This document shows, piece after piece, positions 20,493 to 31,284 of a DNA stretch of 64,000 nt (its first letter is position 1; the number at the start of each line of letters is the position of its first letter). The position numbers and the translations under genes are program-made. This stretch comes from Delia radicum (taxonomy: Eukaryota > Arthropoda > Insecta > Diptera > Anthomyiidae), in the NCBI GenBank assembly GCA_021234595.1, contig CM037855.1, positions 190,891,198 to 190,955,197 of the forward strand, read 5' to 3'. Under the pieces are notes generated by a model. It saw nothing but the letters and a program-made list of their open reading frames with translations, ran no database searches and was not told the origin of the DNA.

Positions 20493-22186
20493 TATAATAA
20501 TGTTTTTGTCCATTTCGCAATCGTTCGGACTTTTCCCGAAGAGCTTTTATAACTCTTATATCAAATATTTCAAATAAGTGGCAACCCACATCATAGGCAA
20601 TATGGGTATCAAAATTTTAGTTTCTCGGGTACTTTAATACTGCGTAAGAAAAAATCAGAATTTCTTAAATTTTAAAGATGTTTTCTTACAAAAATGTTAT
20701 AACTTTGGTTTTTAACAACCAAACGTGCGATTGCGCACTTAAAGAAAAATACATATTTAATCTTTGTTTGTCCCCAACAAACTTATTCAAGTTTGATTTA
20801 AATCGGTGGTTTTACCTCTGTGTAGATATTTGTAAATTTTTCACACTTACACTGCATGTTAATAAAAAAAAAAAAAATAAATGATTTACTAGACAACTTT
20901 TTAACATTTAACCAATAAACGTTTATTATAACAGTTAAAAAATTGCCAACATTTCATTTATTATGCAAAACTAATTAACCTTCAAAGTTCAATACTTCAT
21001 ATCAAAAACAATTTCAATGACTTTTAGTATTATCGCGCACTATACTTATGCATGCATCTAAAACAAAGTTTTATTTTTGAAAACTTTTCATTTTTTTTTA
21101 ATAGATCGTGAAGTCATAGATTGATAACTGAGCAAAACATTTTTAATAAATTAATAAAGAAAGAACTAAAAAATAAAACAAAATAAATATTCACCATATG
21201 AAGTTAATTAACATTAGCACAAAAACACTATTTGCGGTTATTTATCGTTTTTTTTTTTAGACAAAATTTCAAACTTGTTGTTAATTTTATTTTCGTAATT
21301 TTTATTTTTTGTTAATAATTTCACAATTTTAAACAAATCTTATGGATACTTTTTTTTTTTTTTAAACAACATTTATGCAAATTATTTTATATTTATTACG
21401 TGTATTTTTTTTTCTTTTCTTTTTGTTAAAAATTTAAATTTTTTATACTTTTACTACTTAAAACCGCCACTTGGTTGAAACATTTTCTGCCTATAGAACG
21501 GGCAAACGTGCAATAATTTTTTTAGGTTTTTACTTCTTTCAACTCGTACACAACTCGAGTGTATTTTTGAACAACAATGATAACGACAAAACGATATTGT
21601 TAAGACTGAGGAGAATAAAGTTGTTTCAATAAAAATTTACTTGCGCATACTCGGGAATATGTACGTGTTTGTACAATATTACACCTCTTTTTAGTCTCCC
21701 AGTGCCCCTGCTGTTTCAAACCATTCAAACCATTCGATGTTTTTTAATATTTTAATTTTAAAATCTCTTTGCTATAACAAATAAACAACAACTTCTCATT
21801 TTATTTTTTATTTATTTTTTTTTTTAACTTTTACAGGTGGCAAAATTAACATTTGTAGGTAGAGGTACTCGCTCGCGATCTAACAATTTTGGTTTTTGTT
21901 TTGTTTTTTTTTTGTTTTGTTTTTTGTACTCCAAAAATGATCCCAAAATGTGTGTGAGTTTTATAACTTCCTGCTCCGCTTTTAGCTTTTAATTATAGCA
22001 AGAGGGAAGTGCTGGCCATAAGGGGGAAGAATTGTAATATATTTTTTTTTTTGTTCTTCGCATAGATACGTTAATTATATTTAGAAACACTTCAGAAATA
22101 TATTTTTTTCTTAGTACACTCATAAAAAAAAATCAGTACAAATAGTTGAAAATTTAGCTACGACAACAGATAATAATAATAATAAT
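20493..22186. other. AT-rich DNA, nothing recognised
   Basis: Long A and T tracts dominate. No gene, RNA or paired transposon ends were found. Confidence 0.55.
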
Positions 22187-22549
22187 ACCCCGGTTTTGCG
22201 TCGCTTCAATCTGCGTCGTTTCGAAGTTGCGTTGTTCAAAAATTTTAGTGAATTCGAAGTTTTAGTCAATAATGTTTCAGTTTGCGTCGCATGACCTTGA
22301 AGTTGCGTTGATAATTTTTCATTTTGAGTTGCATGACTTCGAAGTAGCATCGCATTTGCGTTGAAAACATGAAATTTTTATCGAAGCCCAATTTTTTTAA
22401 CAAACATACAAGGCATAACGCAAGTTTTTATCGGAATTAATTATTAAAAAAAAAATCGATACAAATATATTGGAATTCGTGCATCGGTATGCATCGTTTC
22501 GATTTGCGTCTCATTTCTCCGGTCCCAATTTCCGATGCAAGCCGGGGTA
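22187..22549. mobile_element. TIR element with ATACCCCGG ends
   Basis: The left end TACCCCGGTTTTGCGTCG and the right end, read in inverse, TACCCCGGCTTGCATCGG form TIRs about 363 bp apart next to TAA-rich flanks. The interior repeats TTGCGTCG and GAAGTTGCGTTG motifs. No coding capacity was found. The left edge lies in a TAA microsatellite, so the exact boundary is uncertain by a few bases. Confidence 0.7.
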
Positions 22550-22815
22550 TTAGTGTACCTGAATTTGCATCAGCAGAATTTTTAATGATGTTGAGAATCA
22601 CTGTCTGCTTATTTTCGATGACCTAAATTTTAGGAGAATTAAATTTGAGTTGACAGTTTTAGTTAAATTAACTAAGAATTTAGCTAAATCAACAGAATTT
22701 TTATGTTGAATCAACTGAAAATTTCTGCTAAAAATGTCTTTTCTTATGTGACCCGAGGCAGGTCCATACTTATTACCGAGAATATAAACAGTTAATATAG
22801 ATTACTTAATACATT

Positions 22816-23735
22816 GTGTCCCCCAGGAAGGTATACTACTTTGTTTTGCCGCCATTTTGGTAAACATTAGCCTTGACAGTTCATATTTGGCAGTCGTGAA
22901 GTAGACACGTGGCAAATTTATTTTGGGAAAATATTCGAGAAACCAACGTGTCTTAATCGTTAAAACATTTTATCAAAATCAATCATCAATTACTATGACG
23001 ATGAGAAAGTTACGTGAAATTTTTGGGAGAAACAACGTGACAACAAAACGCACTATATATCGTGTAGTGAATGATTTCGAAAAAAGAGGGTCTGTAGGTG
23101 ATAGCCTAAGCGTGGACCACAACGTACTGCAAGATCGGCTGAAAACATTACTGCTGATCAAGAAAGTGTTCAAAACAATCCATCAACCTCAATTCGACGC
23201 CGTGCTCACTAGCTTAGTCTTCAAAGAACAACTTTGGCCAAAATTTTGCAAAGGATTTGCATTTGTTTCCATTTAAGATTCAGTGGTATCAACAAGACGG
23301 TGCCATATCGCCTACAGCCAGGATTACAATGGAATTACTGCGAGACCTCTTTCCACAACAAGTTATTTCAAGAAATGGTGTTGTTGATTGGCCTCCACGG
23401 TCGCCTGATTTGACCCGCTCCGGACTTCTTTTTGTGGGGATATCTGAAAAGCAAGATTTATGCCAAAAAAAACCAGAAACGCTTGAGCAACGCAAACAAA
23501 ATATTCGTGATGAAGTTAATGAAATACCGCGTAAAATGTGTGAGAATGTAATAAAATATGTGCTCAAAAGGGCTCGCATTTGTGAGGCTAACAGAGTCGG
23601 ACATTTATCTGATATTGTATTCCATACATAATTGCCGACATTAACTAAAACATTTATCAATATAAGATCCATTCTCTTTCATTTAATCAAAAATTATAAA
23701 CAAACAAAGTTGTATACCTTCCCCGGCGGACACCC
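22816..23735 (+). mobile_element. Tc1/mariner-type element with internal deletion
   Basis: Ends are GTGTCCCCCAGGAAGGTATA and, in inverse, GTGTCCGCCGGGGAAGGTAT. It is about 920 bp and carries the two ends of a transposase gene with the middle missing. Confidence 0.82.
22923..23631 (+). pseudogene. Tc1/mariner-type transposase, internally deleted
   Basis: The frame 22,923-23,276 encodes an N-terminal DNA-binding domain: MGKYSRNQRVLIVKTFYQNQ, then a helix-turn-helix with REIFGRNNVTTKRTIYRVV. A second frame from about 23,257 carries IQWYQQDGAISPTARITMEL with the second catalytic Asp, WPPRSPDLT with a PxDL motif holding the third acidic position, and the C-terminus to HLSDIVFHT. The region with the first catalytic Asp (usually in SDEAHF or MDETW) is absent. 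It is a non-functional relic of a different family from the mariner at 3.9 kb. Confidence 0.85.
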
Positions 23736-24021
23736 TGTAGGTATGGTCCATTTTTGGTCCATTTTGCTATATTTCGCTTAATTTCCGAGATATAGCCTAT
23801 TTTATGAATATAAAATAAAAAATATGAGAAAATAACGCCATCTACAAGTGTGATTGATGGCGGAGACACAAAAAATAATGATTTGAAAACAATTGTGGTT
23901 TAAATTAGCTGGCAAAATTTGTAAATTTGATAATCAAGACTTACTAAATTTTAGGTAGAAAAATTAGTTCAAATATGAATAAAATTTGGTCTTGGTGTAA
24001 AAAATATAACTAATAATAATT

Positions 24022-24310
24022 TAGTGAGAAAACTAGTTTATATGAATGTTTGATGTTTTGCATGAGATTGTCACTTCTTTCAAAACGTGTTCTGATGATG
24101 AGAGCCTAAAGAATTCCCGAAATAGATCTATCAACACATTCCTAAAAGTGGTCAATTAATAAATTATAAAACAAAAACTCTATAGATTATTTCTTAGGAC
24201 AATATCCTAATAAAGAAATATAGAGTATGGCCTCGAACTTGAATAAATTTCATTTTCATTGCACAATTAAAGGTCGAAAAAAACATAATTTTTATTTTTA
24301 ATAAAATTAT
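24022..24310 (+). repeat. Dispersed repeat, LINE-tail-like, copy 1
   Basis: Shares CAAAACGTGTTCTGATGATG, ATTCCCGAAATAGATCTATC and AGAGTATGGCCTCGAACTTG with copies at 55,010-55,268 and 54,700-54,826. It runs into ATTTTCATTG and then A/T-rich sequence. Its layout suggests the 3' end of a non-LTR retrotransposon, but no RT frame is attached. Confidence 0.6.
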
Positions 24311-26096
24311 ATCAAATTTGATAACTAATAACTTTAATAACAGACAAAATTAGCTCAACTAAATTAGAACCAGTTTAACAGATTTTTGAACTAACTTTTT
24401 TTATGGGTTTAATAACGTAAGAAATCCGAACTAATTGAAATACATAAAAAATCAAAACTAGAGTTTTTATACCCTACACTGTATTGGTTTATTTTGGTAA
24501 TTATACACTCAGAATATTATTACAGAAACTACATGTAGATCAATCGGGGTAGTAAGCAGTAGTAGTTTGTTTTTACTGTTATTGTAGTTATTTTTCTCTG
24601 AGAAAATTAAAAACAACTATTTTAGACAGTCGGTTTAAAAAAATAAGTTACCAAAAGTACTGCACTTCAGTAACAGTTGTTTTGACTAGTTATTTTAGTA
24701 TTTTAATAAACAACTACCGAAACAATAAATTTCAGGTAGTAAACAGCAGTAGTTGTTTTTACTGTTATTGTAGTCATTTTTTTCTATAAGAAATAACAAA
24801 CGACTATTTTTAGACAGTCATTTCAAAAAAAAAAAAAAACAAAAAATTAACTCGGTGATAGCTACCAAAAAATTCGATAGTTACAATCGAACCAATTCGA
24901 TTCTCTACAATACGGTTGCCAACAGCAAGCGTCCTTCACCAAAAGAATTGATGGGCACTTAAAAGTCGAAACAATTATAAAATGCTAGAAACTTACAAAA
25001 GTTTTTTTTACTCATTTTATTGTTTGCTCACTGTTTTTAACTTTCAGATCCAAACCATACAAAATAGACTTACTACACTTGGTAGATTACATTCACTGAA
25101 AAAGTAGTTTAAATATCGCTACTGGTAAAAAGTTGTATGGTGGTTTTTAACTGAAACCAAAATTTTCCGATTTTTAAACTTTCGCAAGTTTTCTCCATAG
25201 GATTTTGGACCGTATAAGGGAATTGAGTTTTGAGAACAGTATTTGAAAACTGGTGTAATTTTATATAGCTTGAGGTATTCAGTGATGTCAACGCACCAAT
25301 AACGGAATACAAATATCCCAACCTATAAGAAATTGGCGTAATTTTTTTGCAAATTTAGGTTTTTAGAGTCTGACATTCACAATTATATTTGAAATTGGCT
25401 TGGTTATTGCGTGAACTTTGTAAACAGCACCTCCTAGTCAAAAAGGCATTTTAAAAATTCTAAACGCAAAAATTTTATGAACTTTTTAAAAATTTAGCGA
25501 AATTTAATTATCTCGCATTTTTTATAAAAAAAAAACATGGCTTGAGAAGATAGTTAGGTGTCTAGAGTGAATACTTACGAAGGACTTAATTGATAGTGTG
25601 CTAAAAAGTTAAATTTTGTTCATTCATAGCGGCTGCAGCGGCAGTTTTATTCAAACACATTTCGCGCTGTGACAACTAAAGTGCTGTAGCAATAACAGAT
25701 TTTAATGAGCTTAATACTAAAATCGAAATGACATCTAAAAATTCCAAAGACTTTGAAAAGCATTCTTATATAAAATTTTTAATTTTGCGAATAAAAAATT
25801 ATTTAATATGACTTTCTGCAAATAAGTAACCCTAAACCCAACTAAATATCATTAAACCGGCAAAAGTCCGTGTTTTGCAAAATAATCACGGGTTTCTTTT
25901 AAAGTTCTAATATATGACGAAAAAACTTTTGAGTGTATTTTTATATTTTTTGGTGGTGTAATATATATTTTAAAATGTGTTAAAGCAATGAGATCTATAA
26001 ATTGATGTAGGTTTTATTTAATCTTAGCAAAGATTGTAATTTTAAGATTTTTAATTTGCTTAAAACTTTAAACCGCCATAATTTTTGAGCGGGTAA
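24311..26096. other. AT-rich DNA with a short direct duplication
   Basis: The stretch about 24,545-24,640 (AGCAGTAGTAGTTTGTTTTT..TTATTGTAGT) is repeated about 190 bp later, at 24,735-24,825. Nothing else was recognised. Confidence 0.55.
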
Positions 26097-26290
26097 AAGA
26101 CAAATGATTAATGCGAATGAATTTACCAAGCTTAAACATCGACTAACATTTGCACAAAAGGTTATTCAAGTTATACAAAAAGATTTTTTGCAAATATTTT
26201 ACCTCAAAGTATCGGAAAATTTTTGAAGTTCCCCATATGCTTACTAGTTCAGAATATTTTTTAAACTGATTTTAAGAATGCCTTTCCAAA
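26097..26290 (+). repeat. Dispersed repeat F, copy 1
   Basis: AATGATTAATGCGAATGAAT..AAGCTTAAACATCGACTAAC aligns over about 190 bp with 50,935-51,120. Unknown class; non-coding. Confidence 0.65.
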
Positions 26291-26966
26291 AAATAAATTT
26301 TGATAAAAAATATGGCTAAACTGCACTTTAAGGGACATTTTCTAAAAAAAAAAAATTTGGTAGTCCACTACATTAAAACTAAAAAAAAAAATGTTTTTCT
26401 ATTTTCTGGCCCGTGGGCCCCCAGGGCCAAAAAACCTGTACTCGTAGTAACTACAAGTGTGGGTACTCTAATGAAAGGAAAGTTCCTCAGGAGTACAAAA
26501 ATTATATTATTTTTTAGGATATATAATACGTATTGCCCTCTACTCTCTATTTTCGAAAACACTTACAAGTACATCGAAATTACAATAAAAATAATTTTTT
26601 AATAAAAACGCAAAATGGAAGAACTTTACACAGCAAAGCAACTAAACTGCCTACCACGTAGGAGAAAACTCCTAAGTCTGGCCGAAGGCTGGTCACGCAG
26701 AAAAACTTTACTCAGCGAAGCCGGGCTTTAGACAGACTGGAGGAGAAAGCCCTTCAGACAATAAATTTTGTACTATCACTTCCAAGCGGTTATTCCCTAG
26801 TAATGCCAACGATAGCAACTAAGAAGTCCCATTTCATGTTAAATTCAATATTTGAAAAGTAAGTTTTACAAAAATAACAAAAAAAAAAAAACACCAAAAA
26901 AACTTCCTCCGCATTTTTGTACTTAAAGCCAATCAATTTTGTACAATCACCTGCACTAATTATATT
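26291..26966. other. Unassigned DNA with one flank of a direct repeat
   Basis: The segment 26,800-26,935 (ATGCCAACGATAGCAACTAA ... AACTTCCTC) recurs at 27,353-27,488, on the other side of repeat C copy 2. The block 26,630-26,770 is GC-richer with small hairpins (GGCCGAAGGCTGGTC) but was not recognised. Confidence 0.55.
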
Positions 26967-27350
26967 ATTTGGGTAAAGACGACAACAATTGTAATCAAAA
27001 CAAATGAAATTTCACTTGAAGAACGACTAACATTTCATTAAATTCAACTAACATTTGTCATTTGTTTTTTCCAGTTTAAAAAATTGTTAACAATTGTAGT
27101 AAAAATTAACTACATATATTAGTAAAAAATAAACAATCATTTATTTTTTTTAATAACAAAAAACGACTTTAAAAAATTAATGTAAAATCATAAAACAGTC
27201 ATTTGATGTGGTTTGTTTTTTACACGAACTACAAGGTTAGTTAACAATTAAATTTGCTCTACAAATGACTGACATTGACATTAAAAATAAAGAAACTGTA
27301 TTACAATCCAAACAACGAAATATTTTTAAAGCAGAAGTTCCCTGAGTGTG
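26967..27350 (+). mobile_element. Dispersed repeat C, copy 2 (uninterrupted)
   Basis: GGGTAAAGACGACAACAATT to GAAGTTCCCTGAGTGTG, aligning along its whole length with the two outer parts of copy 1 at 19,660-20,492. It is flanked by direct copies of an unrelated 135-bp segment. Confidence 0.65.
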
Positions 27351-27488
27351 GGTAATGCCAACGATAGCAACTAAAAAAGTCATATTTTCATGTAAAATTC
27401 AGTACGTGAATAGAAAATTTTACAAAAAAAAAACAAAAAAAAAAAAACACTAAAAAAACTTCCTCACCATTTTCGTACTTAAAGTAGC

Positions 27489-27904
27489 TCTAGAGGGCTC
27501 CAAGTATCATCGATCATAAAAATAATATCATTTTCGAAATCTTGAGGAAATTACCTTTCATTTGATTGAGTACCAGACACACATACCACACATGAATTTT
27601 TTGGAATTCCATTGTAACCAACAAAATTTATTCATTATTCAATAATTTTAATTGTAAGTACTTAAAATTCATCATCAGAATAATTAAACTATATTGCAAA
27701 TAGAAAATATATAAAATTAACCAAAACACAGTCATATCATTCAAAATATTGGTTTTTCTTATCAATATTGAAAAAATAGTATCTTCTACATTGCCTTTAA
27801 TAAAAGCAACCAACCACTTTTCGGAGATTTTATCCCTAGAATAAAATATTTGCAGTTAAAATCAAAGATTAGTTTAGCCTGCAAAAAAAAAAATCACTCT
27901 TTCT
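27489..27904. other. AT-rich DNA, nothing recognised
   Basis: Only chance open frames were found. Confidence 0.55.
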
Positions 27905-28420
27905 TAAATATAAGTTTCTTTACCAATTTTAAAAGAATATAAAGTTTTTTAATAGTTTTGGTAACTCTAATAAAATATTGAGATTATCAGCCCAATTTCT
28001 GTTGTATTTACATACATACTTATTTTAAGACATTAATATTTAAACTCGAAAGAAAAAAAATATGCAAGGTAGAAATTAAAATTGAGTTAAAGTAATTGCC
28101 TGAAAAGCAGAAGGTCTCCGGTTCGAGACCAGTTCGCGGGATAAGAATTTTTTATTAATAAAATAATTTTAAAATAATATATAATTTTTTTATAGTTTTG
28201 GTAACTCTAATATAATATTAAGATTAGCAACCCTATTTCTGTTGTACATACAGATCTATTTTTAGACATATATGTTTAAATTTGAAACAAAATTAAATTA
28301 TTTAAGGTTGAAAATACATATTTAAATTGTGTTAAGGCTAGCGGCACAGTACTTGCCTGACAAAATAAAGATCGCGGGTTCGAGCCCAGTTCGAGGTATA
28401 TCATTTTTTTTATCAATAAA
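27905..28420 (+). repeat. Tandem pair of about 250-bp units with Pol III B-box motifs
   Basis: TAGTTTTGGTAACTCTAAT occurs at 27,953 and again 240 bp later at 28,193. Each unit ends with a B-box-like motif: GGTTCGAGACC at 28,120 and GGTTCGAGCCC at 28,377. Unit 2 also has GGCTAGCGGCACAGTACTTG, an A-box-like stretch missing from unit 1. The units are followed by T runs. This is consistent with a decayed tRNA-derived SINE that was duplicated in tandem. Confidence 0.55.
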
Positions 28421-28728
28421 ATAAATTGTGTTGAACGCATGTGAAAGTATTCAATAAAAGTATTCAATTGATACAATAAAAATTCAAAATTAGCAAATAA
28501 ATGTCGGTTGTTACAATAGTAATAAAATTTAATAATAGTGATAGTACGTGGAACCAAAAAAAAAGTTTTTGAATCTAAAATTAATACCATAGTACGTCAG
28601 TGGATTTTTTGGCATCAAAACCTCATTTTCTCAAAAAGTGTAGATATCCCCGTTTGAATATCAGACAACGATTTTCTTTATCGGGTCCTATATTTTGATG
28701 CCTTACAAACGGAATGACAAACTGATGC
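28421..28728. other. AT-rich DNA, nothing recognised
   Basis: No gene or repeat was recognised in this stretch. Confidence 0.55.
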
Positions 28729-29603
28729 AAGGGCGGTCCCGAAATTAGAAATTAGTTGTAGTTGTAGAGAAGTGGCAACCCTATAAAATATATGTTTTAA
28801 CTTTAAAGGCGCCGCGTTGTTAAGTATTTTTTTGGAGCCATCAAAAATAAACGATCTTAGTGAATTTGTAAACGTGGAAACAATTGGTCACCGTTATGTA
28901 ATAAAATACTTTCATTTGTGAGGTCTCAGTCCAACCAATATTAAAGCAGAGCTAGATTCTACTCAGAGGAGTCTGCTAATTCGTTTACGACTATAAAATA
29001 TAAATATCAACCTAGCTAATATGTTTGATTTGCTTTAATTTTGTAAATATAAGTTATAAATAAAAATTAGACAATAATAATCTCGATGTATATAAAAACA
29101 AAAAATTAGTAAAATTGGGTGGGAGAGTTTAAAATGAGGTCGTACACCATAATGGTCTACCAATTGAGGTGTCCACGCCAGAAAAGGTTGAGATAATCCA
29201 CAGAATAGTATTGGATGATCGTCGGCTAAATGTGTCTGAGCTGGTTGAAATGATAGGCATTTCCAAAATGCTATAGATCGCAAATTGACAGAAAATTTGG
29301 AGACTAGAAAGCTATGTGCAAGATGGGTGCCGCGTTTAATTACAATAGAACATAAAAAAAACAGTTCACATTGCGATGGCCAAAATCAATGAAATAAAGC
29401 TCAAATTGCTTCATCACGCACAAACTTGAAAAAATGACTCGCTGGTAAATTATTTGACAACAATGAAGAGATGGAGTCTGTGGTTGATGGCTATTTAAAA
29501 GAGCTAGCCATTTCTTACTAAAAACATGGTATTGAAGCTTTGAACTTCGCTCGGAAAAGTGTATCGAGCTAATAGGAGATTTTGTTGAGAAATAAAGAAT
29601 AAA
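28729..29603 (+). pseudogene. mariner element, copy 2: transposase relic
   Basis: Begins AAGGGCGGTCCCGAAATTAG, matching the left TIR of the copy at 3,886. It keeps the non-coding leader and broken coding pieces: FHL.GLSPTNIKAELDST near 28,910-28,970, VLDDRR near 29,207, and a C-terminal segment (DNNEEMESVVDGY) near 29,457. An insert of about 118 bp (28,999-29,117) splits the FTTIKY/WVGEF stretch. The central part with the first catalytic Asp is deleted. The right TIR is missing: after GTTGAGAAATAAAGAATAAA the sequence passes straight into a LINE fragment. There are many stops. Confidence 0.82.
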
Positions 29604-29604
29604 G

Positions 29605-30250
29605 GATCTGTTTATATGGGTGGTATACATATTGAGGAATCACATACTCTACATGTTCTGGGCATGAAAATTCAGTGGGATGACCGTTGGAATAGGCATG
29701 TTTTTCAAGTGTCGAAAGAGCTTTCAATTGCCTTTTAAATCGGTGTAGGAACTACTTCACCCCATTTGATCACCTAATTATTGTAACACCTACATCCGGC
29801 CGAAGATAGAATACAACTCCCATATATGGGCAGCAGCTTCAAAGTCTATTTTGGAGCTTCAGGATCTCGTTTAAAGAGCGCTTGTCAATGAAGTAGGGTA
29901 TCGAACTCTATTGACTCATTAGAGCATCGTCGGAATGTGGGTTGTTTAACACTGTTCTATCGATATTACCATGGAGGTGTTCTACCGAAATAAGTGAACT
30001 CATTCCCAGAGCCCCAGTTTTCGTACACAACACACGCTTGTCTCCTGATTTACTACATCCGTTTGTTGTTGATTGTACAGTGAATCGCACAGCGCATTAC
30101 AGGGAAAATTCTGTTATCTGTCGAACTTGCCGTATGTGGAGTAAACTTCCCGCTAAGTGCTTCCTTGAGAATTACAATCATGAAAAATTCAAGTCTAATG
30201 TTCATAAACACTACTCCCTCTTTCCTCCTCCTCATAACCTATTTTCCTGA
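29605..30250 (+). pseudogene. LINE reverse transcriptase, C-terminal fragment
   Basis: This is the last part of a non-LTR retrotransposon RT. Broken coding sense runs from HIEESHTLHVLGMKIQWDD (about 29,627) through a patch with IEYNSHIWAAASKS sense near 29,800-29,855. It is open from 29,942 to 30,250 with CSTEISELIPRAPVFVHNTR, HPFVVDCTVNRTAHYRENS and a natural-looking end at HYSLFPPPHNLF. The catalytic RT core upstream is absent, as is usual for 5'-truncated LINE copies. Clade not assigned. No poly-A tail directly after the stop. Confidence 0.8.
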
Positions 30251-30755
30251 TATCAACACGATTCCCCGAATGTGTAGTTGGCATCCCATGAGTGTTGGTT
30301 AAACCCAAAAAAAAAATCAATGTTCCTGATTCCATTAAAGCAATTACAAATAATTTCAATCCCCTCCTCTTCTTTGACTTTTTAAATTTAAATTTTTAAC
30401 CAAATCGATCGAAATTAAAATCGATCGATTTTCAACACATGCCAGATATTCTTAAGTTAGTTCAAGATATAGTGTAAGGTATCATATGTTCGGTCTTTAC
30501 CGACAATATTGTTTTTACTTAAAACTATTTATATTGTGTATTTGTTTAGCACTCATTGTTTAACTCTTAGATTTTTTAAATACTAAAAAACTAATTTAAA
30601 CAAAACAACAAAAAAGCAGACCACCATTAATGATGAATTTACTTTCAATATTTTTATTATTTTTTTTTGGGAAACTTTTTTTCGTCTACTTAATCAATCA
30701 ACTGTGTAATACGGGTCATAACTATACAAAAAAAAAACATGTTGGTCCAAATACT
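30251..30755. other. AT-rich DNA, nothing recognised
   Basis: A small CGATCGA palindrome pair occurs near 30,403-30,426. Nothing else was found. Confidence 0.5.
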
Positions 30756-31262
30756 CAACCGGGACAGTATGGGGCATTGCAATATCGAAGGGAACGAGAT
30801 GGCTGAGGAAGTAAACAGGGCACGATCTTCTCTGGACACAGTCTACTTGGAGAACACGAAACCATTTCAGGCTTTTAGGGCTGAACTACGTCAATGGACT
30901 GTCATCGTGATAATGTGAGTCACCTCGGAAGTAGATAAAGCCACTAGAATTGCATAGGGAGGCCCAGATAGAGGGGAAACTAAGAAGATTTTGATAAGAT
31001 AAGTGAGTAAATAATCTCACCGGACATTCAACGCTGTGGGCATACCAATTTGGAACGGGTCGTGCGGACTCAGTAAGTTGTAGGGACTGTGGAGAGAGTG
31101 ACGAGACCATAGCACATTATCTTTGTAGTTGTGTTGATTTCGCAATGATTATCCTTCAACACTTGTCTGCTGATAACATTCCGACTTTGGATGACCTTAA
31201 TAGAATGGGCTGGAGGAGACTAAGGAGTTTCGTCAACGGGACGGAGTTTCTGGAATAGATAG
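30756..31262 (+). pseudogene. LINE ORF2 tail with RNase H and zinc-like motif
   Basis: Coding sense on the plus strand in more than one frame: GHCNIEGNEMAD near 30,775, the motif that closes LINE-type RNase H domains, then KPFQAFRAELRQW. Further on come TGHSTLWAYQFGTG, CRDCGESDETIAHYLCSC with Cys and His spaced as in the C-terminal zinc-like region of Jockey-group ORF2, and RMGWRRLRSFVNGTEFLE before the stop near 31,258. Frame breaks near 30,900-31,010. A different LINE from the one at 29.6 kb. Confidence 0.8.
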
Positions 31263-31284
31263 GGACGGAAACCACTGGACATGA

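Noticed and set aside
26406..26435. GC-rich palindromic stretch GGCCCGTGGGCCCCCAGGGC
   Set aside because: Striking in AT DNA but short, single and without context. Not enough to call a site.
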